NCBI GenBank assembly: GCA_022841465.1
Contig: JALHRL010000009.1
Coordinates: 62,001-126,000, forward strand
Direction of reading: 5' to 3'
Length of the DNA stretch: 64,000 bases
Origin: Bacteroidia bacterium
Lineage (GTDB): Bacteria > Bacteroidota > Bacteroidia > B-17B0 > Aurantibacillaceae
Made by a program: the position numbers and the translations under genes. Below are positions 17,276-27,831 of this stretch, piece after piece. The first letter of the stretch is position 1. Each line of letters begins with the position of its first letter. The notes below the pieces were generated by a model. That model ran no database searches and had not been told where the DNA came from. It was given only the letters and a program-made list of their open reading frames with translations.

Positions 17276-19414
17276 ATGAAATGTAAACTTAAATACACAC
17301 TTTTATTTTTTACACTTTTATTTTTTTTTATTAATTCTAAAGCTGAAACTACACCAAAGCAAATAGATAGTTTGTTGGCGGTTGTGAAAACCAAAATTCA
17401 TGATACTTTAAAAATGGATGCATACAATACTTTAATTAACAAGTATTGGAAAATTGACATGAAACAAGCTTTGGTTTTTGCCAAAACAAATGTTTCGTTA
17501 GCGTTAAGAAATAAAAACAGCCGTTACCTTGCTAATGCGTATCATTTAATGGCTGGTACCTATTATTTTGATGGCGATTATCAAAATGCATTATTGTATA
17601 ATTTAAAAACCTTAAATGTTAGAATAGAGGAAGATAAAAAAAATCCTTCAGACGCATTAAAAAAGAAAATTGCAAGTGCTTATAATAATATAGCTTCCTT
17701 GTATTTGAATTTATCAAATTACTCAAAATGTATAGAGGCAAATTTAAAAGCCTTGGAGTTAAGAGAAAAAATAAAAGATAGTTTGGGAATTGCGCGGTCT
17801 TTAACCAACATTGGTAATGTATATGAAACAATTAGTAATTATAAAATGGCTTTAGAGTTTCAAATGAAGGCATTGGATATGATGAACAAATTGGATAATC
17901 AACATGGAGTAGGGGCGTGTTATAACAACATAGGAAATATTTATTTAAAAGAAGGTAATTACATAAAATCTCGTTTAGCATTTGAGAAAGCGATTGATGT
18001 TAGACGAAAAATTGAGGATGAAGAAGGGTTGCACACATCCTACAACAACATTGCAAATTTATTTTTGGAACAGAAAAAGTATTCTGAAGCAAAAAAGTAT
18101 TTAGAACTTGCTTGGGCTTATTTTAAAGACGTAACCGATCCTGTTTTTAAAGCAACTTTGTTGGTTAATTTGGGTGAAATTAGCAGGTTTATGAATGATG
18201 CCGTAAAGGGCGAAGATTATTTTTCTCAAGCTATTGCAATAGCACAAAAAAACAAATTGCCCGACATGGAGAAGCAGTGCTATGAATCGTTAGCTAAATT
18301 ATTTTCTAAAAGAAAAGATTTTGAAAAGGCATATTATTACATAACCAAGCATAATGTAATTAATGATACTTTATTTAAAATAGAAACGTCAAAGAAAATT
18401 GCTGAAATGCAAGTGAAGTATGAGGATGTGTATAAGTCTAATCAAATTGAATCCTTAAAAAAGGAAAAAATGGAAACCGAATTAGAAGCTTCGAAAAAAG
18501 AATTGGAGTTACAAAAGCAACGTAATTTTAGAAACACATTGTTAATAGGCTTAATTGTGGTAATAATATTTGGTTTCTTATTATACAATCGATATACATT
18601 AAAAAGTAAATTGAATGATAAGTTAGAAAAGCAAAATCATGAAATTGCCGAAAAAAATAATGATATAACCAATAGTATTACATACGCTAAACGTATTCAG
18701 GATGCAATATTACCAAGTAAAAAGTATGTAAATAAGTACTTGCCTAGTAGTTTTGTTTTATATAAACCCAAAGACATTGTAGCCGGAGATTTTTTTTGGT
18801 TTGAACATGTAAACGGCATTTCCTTCATTGCTGCTGCAGATTGCACCGGGCATGGTGTGCCTGGAGCATTAGTAAGTGTAGTTTGCAGTAATGCCTTAAA
18901 CAGAGCAGTTTTAGAGTTTGGATTAACAGATACTGGAAAAATTTTAGATAAAACCCGTGAATTGGTTTTAGAAACTTTTAGCAGAAGTGATGAAGATGTA
19001 AAAGATGGTATGGATATTTCTTTGTGTGGTATAAAGTATTCTATTGATAGTAATGTTGAAATTTCATGGTCTGGTGCTAACAACCCACTTTGGTATATTG
19101 ATAAAGAAGAAATGAAAGAAATTAAAGCGCATAAACAACCCATTGGCAAAACTGAAAGTCCGGAACCGTTTCCTACCAATAAGTTAAACTTAAAAAAGCA
19201 GGATACCATTTACTTGTTTACTGATGGGTATGCCGATCAATTTGGTGGTGAGAAAGGAAAGAAATTTAAATATAAACAGCTCCAAGAATTAATATTCAAG
19301 AACTCATCATTATCTCCTGAAATTCAATTACAAAAGTTGGATGAAACTTTTGAAACATGGCGCGGACCGCTAGAGCAGGTAGATGACGTATGCGTCATAG
19401 GCATTCGTCTGTAA
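17276..19414 (+). CDS. TPR sensor - SpoIIE-type PP2C phosphatase
   Basis: This is a 712-residue membrane protein. A signal peptide (residues 1-24) is followed by TPR repeats (about 55-385; e.g. SAYNNIASLYLNLSNYSKC, GACYNNIGNIYLKEGNYIKS) in the periplasm. A transmembrane helix (LLIGLIVVIIFGFLLY, about 420-436), a short coiled coil (about 440-470) and a cytoplasmic PP2C/SpoIIE domain (about 490-712) follow. The phosphatase domain shows KPKDIVAGDFFWF, AADCTGHGVPGA and DGYADQFGGEKGKKF, with the metal-binding Asp residues retained. It presumably dephosphorylates a Ser/Thr-phosphorylated partner such as an anti-sigma antagonist; no partner is encoded nearby. Two other proteins in the window share the output domain. 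Confidence 0.9.
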   Translation: MKCKLKYTLLFFTLLFFFINSKAETTPKQIDSLLAVVKTKIHDTLKMDAYNTLINKYWKIDMKQALVFAKTNVSLALRNKNSRYLANAYHLMAGTYYFDGDYQNALLYNLKTLNVRIEEDKKNPSDALKKKIASAYNNIASLYLNLSNYSKCIEANLKALELREKIKDSLGIARSLTNIGNVYETISNYKMALEFQMKALDMMNKLDNQHGVGACYNNIGNIYLKEGNYIKSRLAFEKAIDVRRKIEDEEGLHTSYNNIANLFLEQKKYSEAKKYLELAWAYFKDVTDPVFKATLLVNLGEISRFMNDAVKGEDYFSQAIAIAQKNKLPDMEKQCYESLAKLFSKRKDFEKAYYYITKHNVINDTLFKIETSKKIAEMQVKYEDVYKSNQIESLKKEKMETELEASKKELELQKQRNFRNTLLIGLIVVIIFGFLLYNRYTLKSKLNDKLEKQNHEIAEKNNDITNSITYAKRIQDAILPSKKYVNKYLPSSFVLYKPKDIVAGDFFWFEHVNGISFIAAADCTGHGVPGALVSVVCSNALNRAVLEFGLTDTGKILDKTRELVLETFSRSDEDVKDGMDISLCGIKYSIDSNVEISWSGANNPLWYIDKEEMKEIKAHKQPIGKTESPEPFPTNKLNLKKQDTIYLFTDGYADQFGGEKGKKFKYKQLQELIFKNSSLSPEIQLQKLDETFETWRGPLEQVDDVCVIGIRL

Positions 19415-19829
19415 CGCAAAGCTTACTATAACGCCAAACTTTGTTTCTTCGCTCATTGATGATGTTTGAATCAATAACTTTCGCCAATTATTTTCAAAGT
19501 TGAAAATGCAGAAGGGATTGTTGGTTTTACGATTTTAGCAAGGCAATGCGTTCGTCTCTATTAGAAGAGGTTCTTTTTTTGTTTATAATTGATTTTAAAT
19601 TTTATTTTAAACTAACTATTAATTAACAAATTCAGAGATTTTTCTTTAATAAGAAGTTTTCTTAATGTTTTATTAATATTTATTATATGGTTTAATAGAA
19701 CTATCATCTGATTGATAATTTTTAGCCACTAAATACTTGAATTCGGCGATTAAAACAATTTAGATTCAACTTTTGATTTTATTTTTTGTTAATTTTGATA
19801 GAAGTTTTTCTTTTTAATGAATTAACGTC
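19415..19829. other. 415-bp AT-rich gap, no gene seen
   Basis: No credible reading frame or structured RNA is visible. A weak hairpin (ctct-attaga-agag, near 19554-19569) followed by ttcttttttt (to about 19580) may end the phosphatase transcript. An exact -7-type TAATTTTG at 19790-19797 lies 32 bp before the next ATG and probably belongs to the promoter of the large T9SS gene; no clear -33 element is seen. Confidence 0.5.
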
Positions 19830-22800
19830 ATGAAAATAAATTTATACAAGTTAATGTTTATCGGTATTTTCTTTTTGAAAGTATTTAGTTTAAATTCTCA
19901 AACTAAAATTTCTACCGGCAATGGTAATTGGAATAATCCTGGTACTTGGTCACCATCAGGGGTACCTACGACTACTGATAATGTATTAATTACAGCTAAT
20001 CATCGAGTTGATATTACTTCAAACGGGGCTTGTAATTCTTTAACAATTGGTACGGGTGGAAACGCTCAGTTAAGATTTAGCAGTGGAACAGATAGAGTTT
20101 TAACTGTTAATAATGATATTATAATTGCAACTAATGCCAGATTTAGAGTTCGTCAACAAAACGCTACCCATACACTTAGTCTAGGTGGCAATATTACAAA
20201 TAGTGGAAGTATAGAATTTTATTCTTCAGCAAATAGAAATGTGGAATTAATTTTAACTAGAAACGGAAATCAAACAATTAGTGGGGGTGGTATATTAAGT
20301 AGGTTTCACCTGATTAAATTAAACATGGGTACCACTTTTAATAATATCGCTGAATTCAGTACCTCCTCATTTGTTGTTGGTAACGATTTTTTAAGAATTA
20401 CAAATGGAACATTTAAACTTTCAACACCAACTGCCATAAACATTGTGCCATTTACTAACGCCACAACTTTAAGTTCAACATCAGGATTATGGATGAATGC
20501 TGCTTTAAGCACTATGACAGTGCCTGCTAATTTAACCGTTTCAGGTAAGCTCACTGTTTCAAATGGAACAATGGTTGTGGGGAATGCAAATAATGAAAAC
20601 TTATTGTATTCATCAGGAACTTTAAGTGTAACCGGTGGTGTATTAAATGTTGCCGGAAGGTTTTGTGGTTCTACTATTTTTAGCACTTGTAACTTTAACA
20701 TGTCGGGCGGGACCATTAATGTTCCTACTTTTCAATCCAATAATTCATTATTCAATGAAGCACCATTTCAAATTGGAACAGCTGGTTCTACTTTTAATAT
20801 GAGTGGAGGTGCTATTTTAATTAATAAAGAGGGTAGTGCTTTCTTATCATCTGATTTAGGTTATGTTAATTTGGCAGGCTCAGGAACCGTTACAGATGGA
20901 ACCTTACAAATTGGTTCTGCAACTTCACCAGTGGGGCAAATCATGAAAATTAATTCAACTGCTTCTATAGGAAATTTATTAATAAATAATGCTACCGCCA
21001 CAGCAAGCATAATTACTAACTCGCTTAATGTAGTAAAAAACATAATTATAAATTCCGGCAGCCTTAACGCAAATAATTTAAACATTACACTTGGTGGCAA
21101 CTGGCAAAATAATGGAGGTACTTTTACTCCTGGAACAGCAATAGTTCATTTTAATTCTAATCTTTCTCAAAGTATTTTCAAAACTGGAGGCGAAACGTTC
21201 AATCATCTTTTATTTAGTGGTACTGGTATAAAAACGTTTTCTTCTGCCGTAAATACAACCTCAAATTTTTCAATTAATACAAGCGCAAGTGTAGATGTTA
21301 GCTCTTCTAATCATCAATTAACAGTAAGAGGAAATTTTTTTAATAATGGAAATTTTAATGCACAAAATGGATTGGTTTTTCTTACCGGAACAAATGCTCA
21401 AAATATCTCTGGGTCAAGTACAACCAGCTTTTATAATTTAACTGTGAACAAAACATCAAATAATGTAACATTATTAGCTCCGGCTAATTTAATTAATGCA
21501 TTGAATTTAAATAATGGAACTTTTAATACCAACGGGCAAGTTTTTACAATAGTATCAACCGCAACAAATACTGCAAGAATTGACCCTATAACAGGTACCG
21601 GTGATATTGTTGGAAATGTTACTGTTCAAAGATTTGCGCCGGGAGGAGCTACCGGTTGGGCATTGTTAGGAACACCAATTACTTCCGGTTTAACTTTAAA
21701 TGATTGGGATGATGACATTTATATTTCTTGTCCTACTTGCCCAGATGGCAGTGCATCCGGATTTCTTTCAATATACACTTATGATGAAAGTGCAGCCGGT
21801 TCTTATTCGGAAGCAATTTCGTATATCCCCTTAAGCACTATTAATGATGCAATTGTTTCGAATAAGGGGTATTGGGTTTATTTGGGGGATGGTCAATTCA
21901 CCACAAATCCAATCACGATTGATGTATCCGGGCCAGTTAGAAAAGGTAATCAAACAATTCCATTAAGTATAACAAGTAACAGTTCAATAGCCGATATTGG
22001 CTGGAACTTGATTCATAATCCTTATCCCGCACCAATTAGTTGGGCTGCTTTAAAAGGTATAACAACAAATATTGATGATGCAATTTATGTTTACAATGCT
22101 GATTTAAATAGTGGAACTGGCGGAAATGCCGCTTATGTAAATGGGATGAGCAGCCCTGCTATTGGTTCAGGAGGTATTGGCGATGTTATTCCTATGTGTC
22201 AAGGATTTTATGTTCATTCTACCGGAGCAACAGCTTTATCGGTGAGCGAGAATATAAAGGCAACTTTTAATCAAACTTTTTTAAAATCAAATACTAGTTC
22301 TAATAATCAACTCGTAAGATTAAAACTTAACGGACCATATCAGTTTAATGATGAATGTTTAGTGTATATCGATAATGGTTCAACCATTAATTTTGATGCT
22401 AAATACGATGCAATAAAAATGGCCGGACAAAATCCTTATGCTCCAACCATTAGTAACTTGGTTAATAATTCACTAATTCAAATCAATGGAATTCCCCCTA
22501 TTTCAGGAACTTTTACCACCCCTATTCATGTGGTTACTGGTTACAATGGGTCGTATACAATAAGCGCAAGTGATTATGCAAGTTTTCCTATTGGAACTTG
22601 CTTTAATTTATATGATAAATTTACTTCTACTTCATTTGATTTAACCAACGGAAATTATGTTTTTAATTTGTCAGATACAACAACAGTTTCTCGCTTTATC
22701 TTATCTATATCATTAAACAGCTTGCAAGCATCAACGCTTTTAACTCAGCCAACTTGTCAATCAGCAAATAGTGGCTCAATTACTGCAGTTGGCCAAAATG

Positions 22801-23504
22801 CAGGCCCTTGGAATTATTATTGGAAAGATGTTTCAAACACTATAATAAAAACTTCGCTTAATAAAAGTAGTGCAGATACTCTTTTAAATTTATCTGCCGG
22901 TTTTTATAATTTAGATATTACAACTGTGGGGCAATGCGACAACAACCATTCTTCTTATCAAATTATTGAGAAACTACCCGTAGCAGCAAGTTTTTACATG
23001 ATAGATACTTGTTATTTAAATCAAGATCCAAAAATTCCGTTTTTAAATTTTTCAACCAATGTAAGTGCAAGCACTTGGGATTTTGGCGATAACTCTCCAT
23101 TATCTTCTGTCTTTGCTCCAACTCATACCTATACCTCCCCAGGTAGTTTTATTGTAAAATACACTGGTACAAGTTCAACAGGTTGCACTGATTCATTAAG
23201 CAAAATTATTATCGTAAAAAATAAACCGGTTGGTTTAGATGAAAATCAACTTTCAGCAAATGGTATTTCAGTAAAAAATTTAGGCGTAAATTATTATATT
23301 ATTGAAGGAACACTTGCCGGTGAACAAACCGTAAACTATAAAGTAATGGATATTAACGGAAAGATAATAATTGACAAGAAAGAAAATGTTACAAATAAGC
23401 TAAGCTTAAACCTGAATTTAAACGAATATGCCAATGGTATTTATTTATTGGATTTAATGATTAGTTCTAAAAAATCGGTAATTAAACTTCCTGTAACAAA
23501 CTAA
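19830..23504 (+). CDS. Large secreted T9SS adhesin-like protein with PKD domain
   Basis: This is a 1224-residue protein with signal peptide [24 protein letters not shown]. The N-terminal half (about 25-600) opens with [21 protein letters not shown] and is made of short N/S/T/G-rich beta repeats ([37 protein letters not shown]), as in parallel beta-helix surface proteins. A region with [11 protein letters not shown] and [15 protein letters not shown] (about 600-830) is common in Bacteroidota extracellular proteins. A PKD domain follows at about 1070-1130 ([25 protein letters not shown]), then a C-terminal sorting domain (about 1145-1224, [27 protein letters not shown]). A role in adhesion or matrix formation is an inference. 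Confidence 0.82.
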   Translation: MKINLYKLMFIGIFFLKVFSLNSQTKISTGNGNWNNPGTWSPSGVPTTTDNVLITANHRVDITSNGACNSLTIGTGGNAQLRFSSGTDRVLTVNNDIIIATNARFRVRQQNATHTLSLGGNITNSGSIEFYSSANRNVELILTRNGNQTISGGGILSRFHLIKLNMGTTFNNIAEFSTSSFVVGNDFLRITNGTFKLSTPTAINIVPFTNATTLSSTSGLWMNAALSTMTVPANLTVSGKLTVSNGTMVVGNANNENLLYSSGTLSVTGGVLNVAGRFCGSTIFSTCNFNMSGGTINVPTFQSNNSLFNEAPFQIGTAGSTFNMSGGAILINKEGSAFLSSDLGYVNLAGSGTVTDGTLQIGSATSPVGQIMKINSTASIGNLLINNATATASIITNSLNVVKNIIINSGSLNANNLNITLGGNWQNNGGTFTPGTAIVHFNSNLSQSIFKTGGETFNHLLFSGTGIKTFSSAVNTTSNFSINTSASVDVSSSNHQLTVRGNFFNNGNFNAQNGLVFLTGTNAQNISGSSTTSFYNLTVNKTSNNVTLLAPANLINALNLNNGTFNTNGQVFTIVSTATNTARIDPITGTGDIVGNVTVQRFAPGGATGWALLGTPITSGLTLNDWDDDIYISCPTCPDGSASGFLSIYTYDESAAGSYSEAISYIPLSTINDAIVSNKGYWVYLGDGQFTTNPITIDVSGPVRKGNQTIPLSITSNSSIADIGWNLIHNPYPAPISWAALKGITTNIDDAIYVYNADLNSGTGGNAAYVNGMSSPAIGSGGIGDVIPMCQGFYVHSTGATALSVSENIKATFNQTFLKSNTSSNNQLVRLKLNGPYQFNDECLVYIDNGSTINFDAKYDAIKMAGQNPYAPTISNLVNNSLIQINGIPPISGTFTTPIHVVTGYNGSYTISASDYASFPIGTCFNLYDKFTSTSFDLTNGNYVFNLSDTTTVSRFILSISLNSLQASTLLTQPTCQSANSGSITAVGQNAGPWNYYWKDVSNTIIKTSLNKSSADTLLNLSAGFYNLDITTVGQCDNNHSSYQIIEKLPVAASFYMIDTCYLNQDPKIPFLNFSTNVSASTWDFGDNSPLSSVFAPTHTYTSPGSFIVKYTGTSSTGCTDSLSKIIIVKNKPVGLDENQLSANGISVKNLGVNYYIIEGTLAGEQTVNYKVMDINGKIIIDKKENVTNKLSLNLNLNEYANGIYLLDLMISSKKSVIKLPVTN

Positions 23505-24583
23505 TTATTTTGATTTACTTTCTGTAGCAAAAGGTAATCCATAATTATCATGGCCGCCATACTTTCCACAATTGGAACTGCGCGCGGTAAAACACAAGGG
23601 TCGTGCCGGCCTTCAACCGATAATTTTATTTCTTCACCGGAAGTATTTACGCTGTCTTGAATTTTTTTAATAGACGAAGTTGGTTTAAACGCCACATTAA
23701 AATAAATGGGCATACCATTGCTTATACCTCCTTGAATTCCTCCGCTGTGATTACTTTTAGTAATAATTTTTTCATTCTTTATTTCAAAGGCATCATTCAT
23801 TTCAGAACCTTTAAGCTTTACGCTTTCAAACCCGCTGCCAATATCAAAACCTTTTACCGCATTAATGCTTAACATGGCTTTGCCTAATTCTGCATGTAAT
23901 TTATCAAAAACAGGCTCACCCAAGCCAATAGGTGTATTTAAAATAACACATTGAATAATTCCTCCACAACTATCTCCTTCTACTTTTAATTTCTCTATAT
24001 AGGAAATCATTTCTTTTGCTTTTTCTGCATCAGGACAACGAACACTGTTTCTTTCTGATTCATTTAAATTATGTTTTGTATAATCCCCATCTATAGAAAT
24101 AGAGCCAATTTGTTTTACAAAAGCTTGTATACTTATATTGTGTTGTTTTAAATAAAGTTTTGCAATAGCGCCTGCAACAACTCTGCTAATGGTTTCGCGG
24201 GCACTACTTCTACCACCGCCACGCACATCTCTTACTCCAAATTTCTTTTCAAAAACAAAATCAGCATGCCCCGGTCTGTATACATCTTTTAATTTATCGT
24301 AATCTTTACTTTGCTGATTTTTATTTTTAATTATAAAACCAATGGGTGTTCCTAAAGTTTCATCATTTAATATTCCGGAAAGAAATTCTATTTTATCATC
24401 TTCTGTTCTGGGTGTGGAAATATTTGATTGTCCGGGCCTGCGTCTGTTTAATTCATTTTGAATAAAATCAAGATCAAGCTTCAATCCGGCAGGGCAACCA
24501 TCAATAATTCCGCCAATAGCCTCACCATGACTTTCGCCAAAAGAAGTAAGTTTAAATAAGTGTCCGAATGAATTCCCAGCCAT
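23501..24583 (-). CDS. aroC: Chorismate synthase
   Basis: This enzyme converts 5-enolpyruvylshikimate-3-phosphate to chorismate with reduced FMN, the last shared step to aromatic amino acids. The 360-residue protein has the family signatures: [23 protein letters not shown] (1), [30 protein letters not shown] (2) and [17 protein letters not shown] (3). Its stop codon overlaps that of the convergent T9SS gene by 4 bp. A -7-like TATCTTTG at 24595-24588 lies only 4 nt before the ATG, so the mRNA may have almost no leader. It is divergent from hutI. Confidence 0.97.
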   Translation of the reverse strand: MAGNSFGHLFKLTSFGESHGEAIGGIIDGCPAGLKLDLDFIQNELNRRRPGQSNISTPRTEDDKIEFLSGILNDETLGTPIGFIIKNKNQQSKDYDKLKDVYRPGHADFVFEKKFGVRDVRGGGRSSARETISRVVAGAIAKLYLKQHNISIQAFVKQIGSISIDGDYTKHNLNESERNSVRCPDAEKAKEMISYIEKLKVEGDSCGGIIQCVILNTPIGLGEPVFDKLHAELGKAMLSINAVKGFDIGSGFESVKLKGSEMNDAFEIKNEKIITKSNHSGGIQGGISNGMPIYFNVAFKPTSSIKKIQDSVNTSGEEIKLSVEGRHDPCVLPRAVPIVESMAAMIIMDYLLLQKVNQNN

Positions 24584-24587
24584 AAAG

Positions 24588-24634
24588 CAAAGATAAGAAT
24601 ACTATGCAATTATCATTTATAATTTTTAGCTTTG
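24588..24634. promoter_or_regulatory. Divergent -7 elements for aroC and hutI
   Basis: Within the 58-bp gap there are two exact TAnnTTTG matches: TATCTTTG on the minus strand (24595-24588) towards aroC, and TAGCTTTG on the plus strand (24627-24634) towards hutI. They lie 4 and 7 nt from the respective ATGs. No -33 TTTG at the standard distance is seen for either, so both calls are tentative. Confidence 0.4.
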
Positions 24635-24641
24635 CATTACT

Positions 24642-25898
24642 ATGGGCAAAAAACTATTGCTTAAAAATATTAAAACCTTAGTTCAGGTTAGAGATACCGC
24701 GGTTGAGTGGGTTGCGGGTGCTGATATGAAACAATTACCTAGCATAGAAAACGCTTGGTTGGCTTGTGATGATGGATTAATTGCCGATTATGGCAGTATG
24801 GAAGACTTTCCGGGCATAACAGATTGGAAAGATTTAGAGGTTATTGATTGCACTGGAAAAATTGTTATGCCTTCTTATGCCGATAGCCACACCCACATTG
24901 TATATGCCGGCAACAGAGAAGGAGAATTTGTAGATAGAATTAAGGGATTGACTTACGAAGAAATTGCAAGCAAAGGAGGAGGCATTTTAAATTCTGCTCA
25001 ACTATTAAATAAAACTTCTGAAGACAATTTGTTTCAGCAATCACTTAATAGGTTTCACGAAGTAATTGCGCACGGTACCGGAGCTATTGAAATTAAAAGT
25101 GGTTATGGTTTATCTTTAGAAAGCGAACTAAAAATGCTTCGTGTTATTAAAAGATTAAAAGAACTAAATTTAATACCGATTAAAGCAACTTTTTTAGGTG
25201 CGCATGCTGTACCAAAAGAGTTTAAAGAAAACAAAGAAGGTTACATCCGTTTAATTATTGATGAAATGTTGCCAGCAATAGCGAGTGAAAAGTTGGCAGA
25301 TTACATTGATGTTTTTTGTGAGAAAGGTTATTTTACAGCAGCAGAAACACAGCGAATTTTAGAAGCCGGATTAAAACAAGGTTTAATTCCTAAGGTACAT
25401 GCAGAGCAATTAAGCCATTCTAACGGAATTAAAACTGCAGTTAATTGTAATGCAATAAGTGTTGATCATTTAGAATTTTGTAGCGATGATGACATTGCTT
25501 TATTGAAAAAAAGTAAAACCATGCCAACTATTTTACCGGGAGCCGCCTATTTTTTAAATTTACCTTTACCTCCTGCACGAAAAATGATTGATGCAGGTTT
25601 GCCTGTTGCTTTTGCAAGTGATTACAACCCTGGTAGCTCACCCAGCGGTAATATGAATTTTGTGTTAAGTATGGCCTGTATTCAATATAAATTAACTCCT
25701 GAAGAGGCAATTAATGCTGCAACAATAAACTCTGCTTACGCCATGCATTTAAGCGGTAATGTGGGTAGTATTACACCCGGTAAAAGGGCTAATTTTTTCA
25801 TCACAAAAGAAATAAATAGCTATTCGTTTATACCGTATTCATTTGCAAATCATTTAATTGAAGAAGTTTTTCTAAATGGTTGTAAATATACAAGGTAA
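24642..25898 (+). CDS. hutI: Imidazolonepropionase
   Basis: This is an amidohydrolase that opens imidazolone-propionate to formiminoglutamate in histidine breakdown. The 418-residue protein has the metal-binding DSHTHIVYAGNREGEF motif, the family-specific GGGILNSA and TGAIEIKSGYGLS segments, HAEQLSHSNG, and the metal-site Asp in FASDYNPGSSPSGNM. No hutH, hutU or hutG lies next to it, so the pathway is split in this genome. It is followed 53 bp later by the CBS/CNNM gene, and a shared transcript is possible but not obvious. Confidence 0.95.
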   Translation: MGKKLLLKNIKTLVQVRDTAVEWVAGADMKQLPSIENAWLACDDGLIADYGSMEDFPGITDWKDLEVIDCTGKIVMPSYADSHTHIVYAGNREGEFVDRIKGLTYEEIASKGGGILNSAQLLNKTSEDNLFQQSLNRFHEVIAHGTGAIEIKSGYGLSLESELKMLRVIKRLKELNLIPIKATFLGAHAVPKEFKENKEGYIRLIIDEMLPAIASEKLADYIDVFCEKGYFTAAETQRILEAGLKQGLIPKVHAEQLSHSNGIKTAVNCNAISVDHLEFCSDDDIALLKKSKTMPTILPGAAYFLNLPLPPARKMIDAGLPVAFASDYNPGSSPSGNMNFVLSMACIQYKLTPEEAINAATINSAYAMHLSGNVGSITPGKRANFFITKEINSYSFIPYSFANHLIEEVFLNGCKYTR

Positions 25899-25951
25899 GG
25901 CCGCCTTTCGTATCTGCGTATAAATCTTATCTTTGTATTTAATAATTAATT

Positions 25952-27244
25952 ATGTTAGGTCAACTCCTGTTTACTTTTTTTCTGGTACTTTTAAATGGAT
26001 TTTTTGTAGCGGCTGAATTTGCACTGGTTAAAGTGCGCGCTTCTCAATTAGATATAAAAATTCAAAAAGGCAGTACACGTGCCAAGCTTACCAAAACACT
26101 TATAGAAAATTTAGATGCTTATTTGTCTGCTTCACAATTAGGAATTACACTTGCAAGTTTAGGTTTAGGTTGGGTTGGTGAAGAGGTTTTTGCACACTTA
26201 GTAAAAAGTTTCTTTTTAAAAATTGGATTTAGCCTAGAAAGTTTCGCTATTCATAGTATATCTGTACCTATTGCTTTTGCTTGTATTACTTTTTTACACA
26301 TTACTTTAGGAGAGCAAATTCCTAAAATGATTGGTATTAAATTTTCTATGGCAACAGCATTAGCTATTAGTTGGCCAATGCGTATTTTTTATTTAGTGTG
26401 CGCTCCGTTTATTTGGATTTTAAATAATTTCTCTAGTTTATTTTTAAAAATGATTGGAATTAAAAAATTTGGAGAAGAAGAAGTACATACCGAAGAAGAA
26501 TTACGATTAATACTTACTGAAAGTGAGGAAGGCGGAGCCATTAAGCCAAGTGAAAATGAATTAATTCAAAATGTTTTTGATTTTGACGACCGTATTGTGA
26601 AGCAAGTAATGGTACCTCAATCGCGTATTTCTGCAATTGATGTTGAGTTAGGAAGAGATCAGGTGAGTAAGTTTGTTATTGACGAAGGTTTTTCGCGTTT
26701 ACCGGTTTATTTAGGAGACATAGATAATATAATTGGTGTGGCACATACCAAAGATTTATTAAAAGCATTAATTGAAAATAAATACAGAAGCGTAAAGGAT
26801 ATTATGCGACCTGCTCATTTTATCCCCGAAAGCATGAAGATTAATGAGCTGTTACGTGATTTTCAAAAGCATCATATACAAATGGCAATCGTTACCAATG
26901 AGTTTGGCTCTACTGCGGGAATTGTTACCATGGAAGATATTATTGAAGAATTAGTTGGAGAGATACAAGACGAACATGATGAAGAAAAACCAAACGTAGA
27001 AAAGAAAAGTGAAACAGAATATATTGTAAATGCACAGGCAGGTATTGATGATGTAAATGAAATGTTACCAATTGCATTGCCAATAAACCCTCATTACGAA
27101 ACCGTTTCAGGTTATATTAATTTTGTTTATGGCAGAATTCCGGCAGTAAACGATAAAAGAACTTCTGATGGTTATGAAATAACTGTTTTAAAAAGAAACA
27201 GACAAAGTGTAGATACCATTAAATTAAAAGTTGTAGAAGTATGA
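25952..27244 (+). CDS. CNNM/CBS-domain membrane protein (CorC/HlyC family)
   Basis: This is a 430-residue protein. Residues 1-190 form the DUF21/CNNM transmembrane domain, with three or four hydrophobic helices (GQLLFTFFLVLLNGFFVAAEFALVKVR; FACITFLHITLGEQIPKMIG; ALAISWPMRIFYLVCAPFIWIL). Two CBS domains follow (about 205-330: VMVPQSRISAIDVELG, IMRPAHFIPESMKINELL, TAGIVTMEDIIEELVGEI). A C-terminal CorC/HlyC transporter-associated domain is at about 345-428. The family is linked to magnesium or cobalt efflux; older annotations say hemolysin. It overlaps the next gene by 4 bp (ATGA), indicating an operon. Confidence 0.92.
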   Translation: MLGQLLFTFFLVLLNGFFVAAEFALVKVRASQLDIKIQKGSTRAKLTKTLIENLDAYLSASQLGITLASLGLGWVGEEVFAHLVKSFFLKIGFSLESFAIHSISVPIAFACITFLHITLGEQIPKMIGIKFSMATALAISWPMRIFYLVCAPFIWILNNFSSLFLKMIGIKKFGEEEVHTEEELRLILTESEEGGAIKPSENELIQNVFDFDDRIVKQVMVPQSRISAIDVELGRDQVSKFVIDEGFSRLPVYLGDIDNIIGVAHTKDLLKALIENKYRSVKDIMRPAHFIPESMKINELLRDFQKHHIQMAIVTNEFGSTAGIVTMEDIIEELVGEIQDEHDEEKPNVEKKSETEYIVNAQAGIDDVNEMLPIALPINPHYETVSGYINFVYGRIPAVNDKRTSDGYEITVLKRNRQSVDTIKLKVVEV

Positions 27245-27831
27245 ATTTAGAATTAAATGATAATTACTGGAACCAGCGCTATCAAAGCAAAGAAGTTGGT
27301 TGGGATATTGGTGAAATTTCTACCCCTCTAAAAAATTATTTCGATCAATTAAAAGATAAAAGTATAAAAATACTTATTCCGGGCGCCGGAAACTCATACG
27401 AAGCCGAATACTTATTTAAGAACGGATTTAAAAACGTTTTTATTTGCGATTTTGCTGAAGAACCTTTGCGAAATTTTGCAAAGCGCGTAATTGATTTTCC
27501 TAAACAGCAATTAATTAAATCAGATTTTTTTAAGCTAAATGAAGATGAATTTGATTTAATTATTGAGCAAACTTTTTTTTGCGCCATTCAACCTTCATTA
27601 AGAGGAAGATATTTTGAAAAAATGAATCAGCTTTTAAAAAGCAAAGGGAAGCTGGTAGGCGTTTTGTTTAATGATGTTTTGAATACAGACAAACCACCCT
27701 TTGGCGGTAATAAGTTAGAATATTACAGTTATTTTAAAGGACTATTTAATATTATAACCTTCGAAACCTGCTATCAGTCAATTCTACCCAGAGCAGGGCG
27801 CGAGTTGTTTATTAATTTGCAGAAAAAGTAA
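27241..27831 (+). CDS. TPMT-family S-adenosylmethionine methyltransferase
   Basis: This is a 196-residue protein with the thiopurine S-methyltransferase pattern: YWNQRYQSKEVGWDIGEISTPL at the N-terminus, the SAM-binding ILIPGAGNSYEAEYLFKNG, FICDFAEEPLRNF, and IIEQTFFCAIQPSLRGRY. The family methylates thiol, selenium or halide acceptors; the natural substrate here is unknown. It overlaps the CBS gene by 4 bp and the aminotransferase by 1 bp (TAATG), so translation is coupled. Confidence 0.88.
   Translation: MNLELNDNYWNQRYQSKEVGWDIGEISTPLKNYFDQLKDKSIKILIPGAGNSYEAEYLFKNGFKNVFICDFAEEPLRNFAKRVIDFPKQQLIKSDFFKLNEDEFDLIIEQTFFCAIQPSLRGRYFEKMNQLLKSKGKLVGVLFNDVLNTDKPPFGGNKLEYYSYFKGLFNIITFETCYQSILPRAGRELFINLQKK

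Noticed and set aside
19415-19829. Possible small RNA or small gene in the 415-bp gap
   Set aside because: Only a weak hairpin with a T-run and a -7 box are visible; no conserved structure or credible frame.
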